A stretch of DNA of 39,489 nucleotides from Saccharopolyspora sp. NFXS83 (GCF_026241095.1 NZ_JAPFGB010000013.1:1-39489), one strand, 5' to 3'. Positions 25,163 to 34,423 are shown, counted from the first letter of the stretch. Translations and numbers: made by a program. The notes: generated by a model not told the origin, from the sequence alone.

Positions 25163-25654
25163 TGTGCCGTTCACGCGCACTCTACTGCGATGAAGCGCAG
25201 GGTCGAATTGCCACCATGTCGATGAAGGGTCCTGGAGCAGCTGATGGTCGAGCGTCGTGGCGGCCTGCCCGGCCGACCTGTCCAGTGTGCTCGAAGCCCG
25301 CTGATCCTGGCACCGTCGCTTGGTCGACCGAGGCCGGATCGACGCCGGTGCGGCACGCAGGATCCACATCGAACCGGCAGGGGCGGCCGATGGGCGCGAC
25401 CGGCCGTCACGGCGTGCTCGATCGCCCTGCGAGGGGTATCCATCACACCTGGTCAGGAAGGGTCTGTTCCTTGATCCTCCCTAGTTGTGGCGTCCGTCAC
25501 GGCACACCTGAGGTTGAGTGTGACGTTGCGTCATGGGTTCTTCTTCGTTCAGGCCGATCCGGTCAGGTGCCCGACGGCGTCCTTCCGCGCACCGCCGGGC
25601 GTCTTGCCGGGCCGTCCTGGACTGATTCGATCACGTCGACGAGGAGGAATCACG
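25163..25654. other. Divergent intergenic region
   Basis: About 0.5 kb between the membrane protein and the OmpR-type regulator. No gene recognised; the frames covering it are shadows or upstream read-through of the regulator's frame. It includes the third GTGAC-type site. Confidence 0.45.
25520..25534 (+). promoter_or_regulatory. Third GTGAC-N5-GTCAY site
   Basis: GTGAC-GTTGC-GTCAT fits the same consensus with one mismatch. It lies 121 bases before the OmpR-type regulator at 25655, on the opposite side of the divergent region from the tandem sites. A weaker GTGGC-N4-GTCAC is at 25487-25500. Confidence 0.4.
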
Positions 25655-26413
25655 ATGCGGATGACCGCGCGAACTCCGCAGGCGGATCCGGCGGAGGGGG
25701 CCCGCCCTTCCGGAGCGCAACACCGGATCCTGGTCCTCGCGGGCGACTCCGCCGTGGCCCAGGTGATCACCGGTTCGCTGCAGCAGGCGGATTTCCTCCC
25801 GGTCGTCGTCATGGACGCTGCGACGGGGTTGGAGCTCGCGAGGCGGCTGATGCCGGACCTGGTCGTGCTCGATCTGAGGCGCCGGGGAGGCGACGGCATC
25901 CGATTCTGCCGGGAACTGCGCATCCGCAGCCGAGTTCCCGTGATCATGTTGACCTCGTGGGAACAGGAAGAGGACCGGCTTCGCGGGTTCGCCGCCGGTG
26001 TGGACGATTACCTGACCACACCGTTCAGTCCGCGCGACCTGGTGTTGCGGGTCCGGGCCGTGCTCCGGCGCACGACCGTTCCGTCGTCCTCCACGGCGCT
26101 GAGCGCCGGTGATCTCGTGGTGGACCCGCCGGCGCGGACGGTCACCAAGAGCGGGCGGGAGCTGAGCCTGCGGAACATGGAGTTCGAGCTGCTGCTGTTC
26201 CTGCTGGCCAATCCTGGACGGGTCGTCCGGCGGGAGGAGTTGATGCGGGAGGTCTGGGGACAGGACTTCGGCGATGCGTCCACCGTGACCGTCCACGTGC
26301 GGAGGCTTCGGGAGAAGATCGAGGACGAACCGTCGCGGCCCGAGCTCCTGGTCACCGTGTGGGGTGTCGGCTACCGGTTCGACCTTCCTGGGGACCCGGC
26401 TGGGCCGCGGTGA
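25655..26413 (+). CDS. OmpR-family regulator with degenerate receiver
   Basis: A 252-residue protein with a receiver at about residues 23-140 and an OmpR winged helix at about 150-245 (VTVHVRRLREKIE, VWGVGYRFD). The receiver is eroded. The acidic pair is reduced to AGDS, and the switch Lys is Thr in YLTTPF (normally YLTKPF). The acceptor Asp survives in VLDLRRRGGDG, but the usual Leu-Pro after it is gone. Phosphorylation is therefore doubtful, and it may be controlled by a ligand, by dimerisation or simply by its amount. It is a close paralogue of the intact regulator at 33021-33767; the winged helices are nearly the same. No kinase gene adjoins it. ATG 25655 has GAGGAGG seven bases upstream. 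Confidence 0.88.
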   Translation: MRMTARTPQADPAEGARPSGAQHRILVLAGDSAVAQVITGSLQQADFLPVVVMDAATGLELARRLMPDLVVLDLRRRGGDGIRFCRELRIRSRVPVIMLTSWEQEEDRLRGFAAGVDDYLTTPFSPRDLVLRVRAVLRRTTVPSSSTALSAGDLVVDPPARTVTKSGRELSLRNMEFELLLFLLANPGRVVRREELMREVWGQDFGDASTVTVHVRRLREKIEDEPSRPELLVTVWGVGYRFDLPGDPAGPR

Positions 26414-26827
26414 ATCCGTTGCCGTGGTTCCGGGTCGTTCGAGGAAATCGCTTCTCTGTGATCACGTGCTGTTTCGGGCCGGGACGAGTCCGACAGGCGG
26501 GCGAACGTGCGAGTTGCGCCGTGAGAGTCCGGCTCCTCGGCGGGGACCAGCACTATCGCAATCCCGCTCGCGGCACCGTGGAAACGGTCCGCGCGTAGTC
26601 GCGACCGTTCTCGCGTGGAGTTTCCTCGGCATGTGAGTGTGCTGAAATTGGAAACTCTGATTTAAGAACGATGAAATGGATTCTGCTGTCGCTGTCGTGA
26701 TAGTGAAATGCGCGAACAGGCAAGGCGTTTTCCCGTAGGTGATCGATTCGAAGTGGTGGAACTGCGATCATCGTTCCATCTGACACACTCTGTGTGGACA
26801 GAGGAATTCAAAAGAAAGGAATATTCG
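26414..26827. other. Intergenic, promoter region of secreted protein
   Basis: No gene recognised. From about 26640 the sequence becomes AT-richer than anywhere nearby, which fits a well-expressed promoter for the small secreted protein. I cannot fix -35 and -10 boxes. Confidence 0.45.
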
Positions 26828-27178
26828 ATGAAGCAGGTAACGCGGCGTCGGATGGGGCGTGGAATGGCGCTCACCGCGGCAGTGGGAGCCGCACTCGCCA
26901 TGGCGACGGTGGGGACCGCGCAGGCCGCCACTCCGGGTGTCTTCAAGCTGTGCTCGAAGGGTTCCTACGATTCCTACGCGGCGTTCCCGGACCGCGGCGG
27001 GATGGCCACTACAGTCGTCCCCAGCGGCCAGTGCGTGGACTTTGACCTCGTCGGCGACAAGCCGGAGCCGGTCGAGATCCGCCAGTCCGGCGGCGCCGTC
27101 ATCGGCCCGGTCACCTATGACGGGCGGGCCGGCTTGAACATCGCCACCGTCGACGGGCCGAGCTTCCACCCGTTCTGA
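26828..27178 (+). CDS. Small secreted protein
   Basis: A 116-residue protein with a classical Sec signal peptide: a basic start (KQVTRRRMGRG), a hydrophobic core (MALTAAVGAALAMATVG) and the cleavage site AQA|ATPG at about residue 34. The mature ~82 residues hold two cysteines (FKLCSKGSY, SGQCVDFD), likely one disulfide, and look beta-rich. No family is recognised. GAAAGGAA lies seven bases before ATG 26828. The gene has its own AT-rich upstream region and a canonical terminator directly after it, so it is a single transcript and probably strongly expressed. Its position between two regulators with degenerate receivers makes regulation by them plausible but unproven. Confidence 0.8.
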   Translation: MKQVTRRRMGRGMALTAAVGAALAMATVGTAQAATPGVFKLCSKGSYDSYAAFPDRGGMATTVVPSGQCVDFDLVGDKPEPVEIRQSGGAVIGPVTYDGRAGLNIATVDGPSFHPF

Positions 27179-27201
27179 TCGGGCGTTGATCGACGACCGG
27201 G

Positions 27202-27245
27202 CTGTGCCGTTGCCGTGAACCACGTGGCAACGGCACAGTCGTTTT
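27202..27245 (+). terminator. Intrinsic terminator after the secreted protein
   Basis: CTGTGCCGTTGCC (27202-27214) pairs exactly with 27226-27238 across an 11-base loop, followed by TCGTTTTC. A 13-bp stem plus a T-rich tail makes this the most canonical terminator in the window. Confidence 0.85.
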
Positions 27246-27500
27246 CTCGATCCCTGCGCACCGATGTGAGAGGATTCATGCCCGCTTGTCGATCGGTTCG
27301 CCGAAGATGTCTGGCGAGGGTCTGCAGCAGGCTTCAAGTGGGGGGAATCCCGGTTTCCCGAGAATGATTTCGGATCGACCGGCATGGACTGCGGAGACTT
27401 GTGGTGGTCGCGCGTTGCCGAGGATTGCCCGTCGTGGGCAGCGTTCGGGGACGCGGCGCAACCGAACTGTTCGCATTCCACGTTCGGAGGATGATCGCGG

Positions 27501-28184
27501 ATGACTTCCCAGCCCGAATCAGCACAATCGTCGTCGGCCTGGCACGACGCGCAAGAGCCAGCGAAGCGTGTGCGGGTCGCGGCATGGGCGGCTGATCCCA
27601 TCACGCTGAACGGCTTGACCCAGGCGTTGATGGGACGCCTGGACGTGTTCGTCGCGACGGGCGAGCTGCCCTCCGACGTGGATGTTCTGGTGGTCGCCGC
27701 CGACCGGGTCACCCCGGAGATCATGGTCAACATGCGCCGGGCCGCCGCCCAGTGCTCGGCGCCGATGGTGCTGGTGACCAACGAACTCGACCGGACTCAG
27801 CTGCTGGGCGCGGTCGAGTGCCGCGTGGTCGCGGTGCTGCACCGCAGCGCGGCCACCGAGGAACGGCTGATCAGCACGATCGACGTCGTGGCCGGAGGCG
27901 GCGGGTTGCTGCCGCCGAACCTGCTCGGTGATCTGCTGCGCCAAGTGCAGAATCTCCAAGAAGAGGTGCTGACCCCGCGTGGCCTGAACTCTTCCGGGCT
28001 GACGAGCCGGGAGGTCGACGTCATTCGGCTGCTCACCGAAGGGTGCGACACCGAGGAGATCGCGACTCGGATGTGCTACTCGGAACGCACCGTGAAGAAC
28101 GTCATCTACGCCATGACGAGTCGGTTCAACCTGCGCAATCGTCCGCAGCTGGTCGCATACGCGATGCGAACGGGGATCATCTAG
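27501..28184 (+). CDS. LuxR-family regulator with degenerate receiver
   Basis: A 227-residue protein with a receiver-like N-terminal part and a C-terminal LuxR helix-turn-helix (LTSREVDVIRLLTEGCDTEEIA, SERTVKNVIYAMTSRF). In the receiver the acidic pair is AADP, the acceptor Asp position reads VDVLVVAADR, and the switch Lys region is VLHRSAAT, so none of the usual phosphorylation residues is intact. A leucine-rich stretch (LLGDLLRQVQNLQEEVL) links the domains and may help dimerisation. ATG 27501 has GGAGG about 12 bases upstream; a nearer start is not visible. It is convergent with the large LAL regulator, with a bidirectional terminator between. Related proteins are usually annotated as response regulators, but phosphorylation is unlikely here. 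Confidence 0.87.
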   Translation: MTSQPESAQSSSAWHDAQEPAKRVRVAAWAADPITLNGLTQALMGRLDVFVATGELPSDVDVLVVAADRVTPEIMVNMRRAAAQCSAPMVLVTNELDRTQLLGAVECRVVAVLHRSAATEERLISTIDVVAGGGGLLPPNLLGDLLRQVQNLQEEVLTPRGLNSSGLTSREVDVIRLLTEGCDTEEIATRMCYSERTVKNVIYAMTSRFNLRNRPQLVAYAMRTGII

Positions 28185-28224
28185 AACCACGCGAGGCGCG
28201 AACGAGCATGCGAGGGTGCCGGAT

Positions 28225-28260
28225 CCCCGCGCGGTGCGCCGAAATCGGTGCCGCGCGGGG
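28225..28260. terminator. Bidirectional terminator between convergent regulators
   Basis: CCCCGCGCGG (28225-28234) pairs exactly with CCGCGCGGGG (28251-28260) around a 16-base loop. It sits between the stop of the LuxR gene at 28184 and the stop of the minus-strand LAL gene at 28371. Confidence 0.65.
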
Positions 28261-28370
28261 AAGGACCGTTCGTCGCCGGCCACGGCTGAGGGCGCGAACC
28301 GCCCGCCGATAGCCGGGCTCCGCCGTGAACGACTTCGCCCCGCCCGAAGCCGCCGCCGCGAGCCGGATCC

Positions 28371-31106
28371 TCACGCGGGCACGGCCGTCGCGCCGCGCAG
28401 CGTCGCCGTCGCCAGCTCGGCGCGTGACCGGTATCCGGTGCGCTGGAAGAAGCGGGTCAGCCGGCCTTCCACGCTCTTCTCGCTGGTTCCCAGGACGACG
28501 GCGACCTGCTGGTTGGTCAGCCCGTCGGTGACGAGGGTCGCGAGCAACCGCTCGTTCTCGGCGAGGGTCGCGCTCCGGCCGGGAACCGCGATGGTGCGCG
28601 CGCGCATCAGCTGGCGCAGCCGCGCTCGCGGAATCAGCGCGTCGACCCCGCCGAAGGTCTGGTAAGCCTCCCGCAGCAGGCTCGGGTCCCCGAGTCCGCT
28701 TTCGGCCACGACCAAGGCGGTGCAGGCGAACTCGACCTTCCGGCGACGCGTTCGGGCGAGCTCGATGACTTCTTTCGCGGCAGCCGGATCGTGTTCGACG
28801 AGCACTCGTGCGAGCAGGTGGTTGCGTCGCGCGGAGACGGTTCCCAAGCGCTCCGCGATCCGCTCGATCCGCTCCGCGCACTTCTTCGCCTCCGCCGGGG
28901 TCCCGTGCCGCGACTCCCATGCGGCCAACCGCAGCCACAGGTCGTCGGTGCCGACGATGAGACCGTCCGAGGCCGCGCGAGCGAGCCCTCCTTCCGCGAT
29001 CGTTCGCGCGCGGTCGTGCGCGCCGAGCGTGCTTTCCAGGTCGGCGGCGGGAAGCGCCAGCAGGTGCGGCAGCATCAGGTGCTGCGAGCGAGCTTCGTCG
29101 AGCACGGCGTGCGCCCTGTTCAGCTGGCCGCGGGCAGTCAGGATCGTCGCCATCGCCCGGTACGTCGTCGTCCGCCCGGGGGTCTGGCCGTGGACCGTCG
29201 CCACGGCCATCGTGGACCGGGCCCGGTCGAGCGCCTCGTCCCAGTGCTCGGGCATCCCGGTCCCGCCGCCTTCCGCTTCGTCGCGCAACTGGAGCGCGCT
29301 CGCCAGCAGGCGCGTCACCGGCGAAGCGGTGTCGGTCCCGGCCCTTTCCGTCCGGGGCGCGAGCCCCAGCGACGACGCCACCACTCGGCTGATGGCCTGG
29401 CCGAACGCGGCCGTGCCGTGGCCGTCCGCCCGCCACCGCCCGCGTTCGGCGGTGAGCTGCTCGTGGGCGTCCCACCAGCGGTTGAGCAGGCAGAGCGCGG
29501 CGGCGCGGGTCACGCCCCGGGCCGCGTCATCACCGGGAATCGATCGCCAGCCGTTTAGGACGAACTCGTGCAGCCCGGACGCGTCGCCGTCGGCGGCCAA
29601 CCCGGCCACGTAGATGAGCTGCAGCTGCTGCACGGCATCGGCGGAGAGCTCGTCCGGGAGCGTGCTCAGCGCGAGGACGGCCGCGTCGGAGGCGGTCCCG
29701 AACCGCTGCCGCATCGCGCACGACACGGCCTGCTGGTGCAGTGCCGCGGCTCGGCGGGCGGGATCGGTGGTCCGCTTGGTCGCCGCGGACAGCCATCGCT
29801 GCGCGCGGTCACCGTTCGCGACCGACGCGCTGCGCGCCATCAAGTGCGAGGCCGCCCGTTCCGAATCCACCAGCCTGTCCGCGTCCACCAGTCGTTCGGG
29901 CAGGTAGTCGGGGTCCGCGCAGGACGCTTCGCCGTTCCAGACGGCGGTCACGGCGAGCAGCGCGGCCCTGCGCCGTTCGAACGGGCCCAGGCAGGACGAG
30001 AGCAGGGTGGCGAGCATCGGCACGCGGAATCGCCAGGAATTCGGCCGCGGGCCGGGCAGCAGCACGTCCGCTTCGGCCAGCCCGCGCAGGATCTCGACGA
30101 CCTTGTCCTCGCCGTGGCTGACGCATTCCGCGATCAGCGACGGGGCGGCTTCGCCCAGCGGATGCAGCACCGCCAGCGTTTTGAGCACGGCCCAGGTCGG
30201 CGACTTCGGCTCGCACAGGTCCGCGAACAGCGGGTGGGTGTTCGGCACGCGCGGGGGTCGGTCCCCCACCAGGTGCGTCCGGCGGTCGACCACCCGCACG
30301 CGGTCGGACGCCAGGTATCCCTCGACCGCGGCGTGCACGACGGAGGGGAGTCCTCGGCAGGAGTTCCGCAGTGCCATGGCGACGCCGGGGGCGGGGGCGG
30401 CGTTGAGGTGCTCCGCGATGATCCGCTCCACTTCGGATTCCCCCAGCGGGCGGAGCCGTTCTTCGTGCACCAGCCCGCTTTGCCGCAGCGAATCGAGGCT
30501 CGTCCGGTCATGGGTACCGGTGCGGGCGGCGCAGACCAGGGTGATCCGGGTGCCTGCCAGCGCGCCGAGGAACGACATCGCGGCCCCGACGGATTCCGGG
30601 CTGATCCGGTGAACGTCGTCCAGGAAGACCACGAGCGGCTCGTGACGCCCGGCCAGGGTCGCCGACAGCCGCCGGAACGCGGCCGAGGCGAAGTCGCCGC
30701 GAACGGGTGGCGCGCCGAGCTCGTCGGCGAGCCGGGCCGCGAGGTGCGCCGCGTCGCACTCCCTGCGCGGCATCGGGACGGTCGCCGTGGCCAGGTGCTC
30801 GTCGGTGATCCGCCGGCGCGCTTGCGCGAGAACGCTGCTGCGGCCGATCCCGGCGGGGCCGGTGAGCATGACGAGCGGGAGGTCCGGCCGGTGCGTGCAG
30901 ACGTCGACGATCCGGTCGACGACCTCGCCGCGGACGGCTGAAGGGGCACTTGCCCGGGGTTCTCGGGCAGCGTTGCCCCGCGAGGTCGTGCGCCGGGCGG
31001 GCGCATCGGGGAAGGTCGAGTTCGCCGAGTCGGCCGATCGGTGTGTGGGTCGAGGAGTGAGCACAGTCCCAGTATTGCCAGCGGTCTCGGGACCGGTCGC
31101 ATTCAC
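28371..31106 (-). CDS. LAL-type LuxR regulator with AAA ATPase domain
   Basis: A 911-residue regulator of the large ATP-binding LuxR (LAL) class. After a disordered N-terminus (about 60 residues), the NTPase domain has Walker A GPAGIGRSS and Walker B LVVFLDDVH. The long middle part is helical and TPR-like (ARGQLNRAHAVLDEARSQ). The C-terminal LuxR helix-turn-helix is LVTDGLTNQQVAVVLG then SEKSVEGRLTRFFQRTG. Such proteins are switched on by an effector that promotes assembly on ATP. It is divergent from a second LAL gene, 188 bases away, and their DNA-binding domains are clearly paralogous. The GTG start at 31106 has no ribosome binding site, so the message may be leaderless, or an internal start such as GTG 31061 may be used. 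Confidence 0.9.
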   Translation of the reverse strand: MNATGPETAGNTGTVLTPRPTHRSADSANSTFPDAPARRTTSRGNAAREPRASAPSAVRGEVVDRIVDVCTHRPDLPLVMLTGPAGIGRSSVLAQARRRITDEHLATATVPMPRRECDAAHLAARLADELGAPPVRGDFASAAFRRLSATLAGRHEPLVVFLDDVHRISPESVGAAMSFLGALAGTRITLVCAARTGTHDRTSLDSLRQSGLVHEERLRPLGESEVERIIAEHLNAAPAPGVAMALRNSCRGLPSVVHAAVEGYLASDRVRVVDRRTHLVGDRPPRVPNTHPLFADLCEPKSPTWAVLKTLAVLHPLGEAAPSLIAECVSHGEDKVVEILRGLAEADVLLPGPRPNSWRFRVPMLATLLSSCLGPFERRRAALLAVTAVWNGEASCADPDYLPERLVDADRLVDSERAASHLMARSASVANGDRAQRWLSAATKRTTDPARRAAALHQQAVSCAMRQRFGTASDAAVLALSTLPDELSADAVQQLQLIYVAGLAADGDASGLHEFVLNGWRSIPGDDAARGVTRAAALCLLNRWWDAHEQLTAERGRWRADGHGTAAFGQAISRVVASSLGLAPRTERAGTDTASPVTRLLASALQLRDEAEGGGTGMPEHWDEALDRARSTMAVATVHGQTPGRTTTYRAMATILTARGQLNRAHAVLDEARSQHLMLPHLLALPAADLESTLGAHDRARTIAEGGLARAASDGLIVGTDDLWLRLAAWESRHGTPAEAKKCAERIERIAERLGTVSARRNHLLARVLVEHDPAAAKEVIELARTRRRKVEFACTALVVAESGLGDPSLLREAYQTFGGVDALIPRARLRQLMRARTIAVPGRSATLAENERLLATLVTDGLTNQQVAVVLGTSEKSVEGRLTRFFQRTGYRSRAELATATLRGATAVPA

Positions 31107-31294
31107 GTGATGACAAGAGTCTTAAGCGATTCTTGCGCGAATATTGGCTGACTAGAACTTCTTACACCGTTCTGAAATGTGTCATTCATGAGTCTTGGGC
31201 TCCTGCTTTTCCGGTGATCTCGGCGATAACCTGCGGCCCGTCCAGCGAACGCGTCGAAGGCGGCGCGACGGTGTGGTGCGGGAGGACAGCGGTC

Positions 31295-32980
31295 ATGGTG
31301 CGTGAACAGGTGGCGATCACAGGCCGGGACGAGGCCCTGGCGGAATTGCGGACAGCGCTGTCGTCCGGTGCGGAGGCCGGCGGGCTGCTGGTCGTCCGCG
31401 GCGCGCCCGGTATCGGCAGGACCCGGTTGCTGGAGACCGCTGCCCGGCGCTGGCTGTCCCGAGGAGCGCGGGTGACCCAAGTGCGCGCGGGACGTGAGCG
31501 CTACGGGGTCGATGCGGTGGTCGACGCGCTGCGAGCGGACTTCGACCGGTCCGGTGGGCCCGAGTTGATCGACCGCATCAGCGCGTTGACGCGGCTGAAC
31601 GAGCGCGATCCGGAAGATCCGGACACGCGGTTCGCCACCGTGGTGGCCGAGTTCAACCGGGTGTTCAGCCGGATGGGTGGTGCCGAACCGACCGCGGTGC
31701 TCGTCGACGACGTCCTGGAGATCGAGGACCCCGTCCCGCTGCTGCTCGCCGCCCGCCGGCCGGGTTGCCTGGTCGTCGCTTCCCTGCGAACCGGTGCCGA
31801 ACCCGCGCCGGTCGCTCGTGAAGTGCTGGAGCTGGCGGACAAGGTGCTGGACCTGGAACCGCTGCGAGACGAGGACGTCGCGACGATCGCGGGCGGTGAG
31901 CTGGACAAGGGCGTCCGCGAGGCGCTGCGCGGGGCACTGGGGCCGCTCTACGGCAATCCGGGCGCCGTGCTGGCGACCGTGCAGGAGTTGTGGGACCGGG
32001 GGCGGATCGTCGACCACCGCTTGGCTCCGGGCACGGATATCGCTCTTCCCGCGGACCACGGCGTGGTGCTGCGCGCCCGTCGGCTCGGCTCGCTCCCACC
32101 GCGACTGCTCGTGGCGGCGGCGACTTTCGGAGCGCTCGACCTCGACGACCTACCGCTGGTGGCCGACGTCCTGGAGGAGGACGTGGCGAGTTGCGAACGC
32201 GCGGTGGACGAGCTGGTCGAGGAGGGGCTGCTGGTGGGGGCCGGAGGGAGGCTGCGCTGTGCCTGCCCGGCTCTTGCGACGGCCCTCGCTCGCCAGGAAC
32301 GGGACGTGGTGGCGAGCCTGACCTCCCCGCGGGTGACGGGCGCGCGGACGTCCGCGCAACCGCACTCCGTCGTGGACGAATCCGATCCGTCTCCGCGATC
32401 CGCCGCACGAACGCGATCCTGGTCCGTCGCCGACTCCCGGCTCATCGGCCTGGTCGGTTCGGGGCTCACCAACCGGCAGATCGGTTCGAAGCTGGGACTG
32501 ACCGAGAAGACGGTGGAGAGCCAGTTGACCCGGCTGTTCGCCAAGACGGGTTGCCGGTCCCGAGTGGAGCTGGTGGCGGTGGCGAACGCGCCGCGAACGG
32601 GTCCCGGCGCGGTCGGCAGCCGGCGTTCCCCCTCCGCCTGGGCGTTCCGGGGATCAAGTGAGAGCAAGGCCTCCGACGGTTCGGAACCTGCCCGTGCGGG
32701 ATGCTCGTGCGGTTGCGCGACGCTCGCGGTCCACGCGCACGACGCCGCGGCGCAGCGGTGGCCGGAGCTGAGCGGCGAGGAGGACCGGCGCGATGCCGAG
32801 CCGGATCTCCTGCTCGCCCCGGTGCCCTGGAATCGGAGCGGATGGCGTGGACGCCCGCGCGGTACCTCGCCGGGCGATCACGGGAAGACGACCGCCCTCG
32901 TCCCGTCGGAACCCCGCCGCGCGCAGCACCAGAACGCGGACGGCCACCGCGCCCGTCGCGTACGGATCCGCTCGACGTAG
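31295..32980 (+). CDS. LAL-type LuxR regulator with C-terminal extension
   Basis: A 561-residue regulator. The NTPase part has Walker A RGAPGIGRTR near residue 34 and a Walker B-like AVLVDDVLEI, but it is shorter than usual and lacks the long TPR region. The LuxR helix-turn-helix (LVGSGLTNRQIGSKLG, TEKTVESQLTRLFAKTG) lies at about residues 383-428 instead of at the very end. It is followed by about 130 residues of low-complexity, Arg/Pro/Ser-rich sequence with GCSCGCATL, which resembles out-of-frame translation and suggests loss of the original stop near 32590. ATG 31295 has GGGAGG nine bases upstream. It is divergent from, and paralogous to, the larger LAL gene. An OmpR-type regulator follows on the other strand. 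Confidence 0.85.
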   Translation: MVREQVAITGRDEALAELRTALSSGAEAGGLLVVRGAPGIGRTRLLETAARRWLSRGARVTQVRAGRERYGVDAVVDALRADFDRSGGPELIDRISALTRLNERDPEDPDTRFATVVAEFNRVFSRMGGAEPTAVLVDDVLEIEDPVPLLLAARRPGCLVVASLRTGAEPAPVAREVLELADKVLDLEPLRDEDVATIAGGELDKGVREALRGALGPLYGNPGAVLATVQELWDRGRIVDHRLAPGTDIALPADHGVVLRARRLGSLPPRLLVAAATFGALDLDDLPLVADVLEEDVASCERAVDELVEEGLLVGAGGRLRCACPALATALARQERDVVASLTSPRVTGARTSAQPHSVVDESDPSPRSAARTRSWSVADSRLIGLVGSGLTNRQIGSKLGLTEKTVESQLTRLFAKTGCRSRVELVAVANAPRTGPGAVGSRRSPSAWAFRGSSESKASDGSEPARAGCSCGCATLAVHAHDAAAQRWPELSGEEDRRDAEPDLLLAPVPWNRSGWRGRPRGTSPGDHGKTTALVPSEPRRAQHQNADGHRARRVRIRST

Positions 32981-33020
32981 CGCGGTGCTCCGGAGCCCAT
33001 GCGGCGACGCCCCATCGCCG

Positions 33021-33767
33021 TCAACGGAGCCGGTCCGGTGTGCGGGGAGGGTCGAAGCGGTAGCCCACGCCCCACACGGTCACCAGGATCTCCGGGCGGG
33101 ACGGATCGAGCTCGATCTTCTCCCGAAGCCGTCTGATGTGGACGGTCACGGTCGACGCGTTGCCGGAGTCGCGCCCCCACACGCTGCGCATCAGCTCATC
33201 GCGCCGGAACACCCGGCCGGGGTTGTCCAAGAGGAACACCAGGAGCGCGAACTCCATGTTGGTCAACGCCAGCCGTCGCCGTCCCCTGCTGGCGACGCGC
33301 GCGGACTGGTCCACCACCAGGTCGCCCGCGCGCCGGACGTTCCGCGACGGCGCAGGTCTGGCCCTCGTCCTGTGGAGCACCGACTGGACTCGCACCAGCA
33401 TCTCTACCGGGTCGAACGGCTTGGTCAGGTAGTCGTCCGCGCCGGCTTCCAGTCCGCGCAGTCGTTCCTCCTCCGCGTCCAATGAGGTCAACATGATCAC
33501 CGGAACTTGGCTCCGGGTTCGCAGCTCCAGGCAGAACCTCGTGCCGTCGAGGCCGGGTAGCGTCACGTCGAGCACGACGAGGTCCGGGCTCATCTCGTGC
33601 GCCAGCTCCAAGCCGAGCACGCCATCGGACGCGACCAACGCGGTGTAGCCGGCCCGGTGCAGGTGACCGGTGATCACCTGGGAGGTCGCGGGATCGTCCT
33701 CGAGAATCAGGATGCGTGGTCCTCGAACGTGTGAGTGGTCCTGCTGAGCGGTTTTCTGCTGGGTCAT
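33021..33767 (-). CDS. OmpR-family response regulator, intact receiver
   Basis: A 248-residue response regulator. The receiver has the acidic pair in ILILEDDPATS, the acceptor Asp in LVVLDVTLPGLDG, and the Lys in DDYLTKPFDP, all as in functional receivers. The OmpR winged helix follows at about residues 145-240 (ASTVTVHIRRLREKIE, VWGVGYRFD). It closely resembles the regulator at 25655-26413, whose receiver is eroded; the two are probably a local duplication. No histidine kinase gene is adjacent, so its partner is elsewhere, possibly the DesK-like kinase or a distant one. ATG 33767 is chosen at the start of MTQQKTAQQD; the AGGAG touching it is too close, but ACAGG further up is well placed. 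Confidence 0.9.
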   Translation of the reverse strand: MTQQKTAQQDHSHVRGPRILILEDDPATSQVITGHLHRAGYTALVASDGVLGLELAHEMSPDLVVLDVTLPGLDGTRFCLELRTRSQVPVIMLTSLDAEEERLRGLEAGADDYLTKPFDPVEMLVRVQSVLHRTRARPAPSRNVRRAGDLVVDQSARVASRGRRRLALTNMEFALLVFLLDNPGRVFRRDELMRSVWGRDSGNASTVTVHIRRLREKIELDPSRPEILVTVWGVGYRFDPPRTPDRLR

Positions 33768-34423
33768 CTCCTGGACCTGTTTCTCACTTTCAAGCTCCTT
33801 GCGTCCATCGGTCTGAGATGACCGACGGTGGTCGCGACGATCGGCACGTTGTCGCGATCGTGAACCGAGCGTGGCACGGATGTTCGCCGGCGAACGGAAG
33901 CCGGGTGAATTCGGGCGGACGTGATGACGTCCACGCGACGGACGACTCGCCGGTCTGGCCAATAGTCGCCACATTCCCTCGAAGGTCGCTCGTGGCCGGA
34001 TAAGGTCGCACTGAGCCGAGCCGATGGTGGAACTGTACGTCCCGGTGCGGTGCGGGCGGGTCACGTGGTGATCTGTTCTCCTCGGTTCGTCCGATATCGA
34101 ACCGCGTGCCGGTCGGGAGGCGTGTCTCGAGAGTATCCGTGCTGATCAGCGGCATGGCGAAGACGTCATCGGCCCGTGCCCGGTTGATCGTCCTGAGTGA
34201 GGACGTGATTTCTGCGCACGGCTCGACGGTGCGACGCGGCGGCGAAGAATTTCGGTCCGATGATGCCCTTCCGGGCAATTTCGATGCCTGGACGCGCGCT
34301 CTATGCCGTGACGCCTCTCAGTCGGTGGTGAATGCGGGTAAATTGACGAAGTGAGTTCGCTCGGGAACGAGTTCTCGACGCGCGCGGACGGTCCGGTGTG
34401 GCGGACGATCGAAAGAAGTGAGA
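33768..34423. other. 0.65-kb intergenic region
   Basis: No gene recognised between the OmpR-type regulator and the short frame at 34424. Frames on both strands are short and unlike known proteins. The stretch probably holds two divergent promoters. Confidence 0.4.

Noticed and set aside
29568-30941. Long plus-strand frame opposite the LAL regulator
   Set aside because: Arg/Gly/His-rich shadow with no domain; the minus strand has Walker and LuxR motifs.
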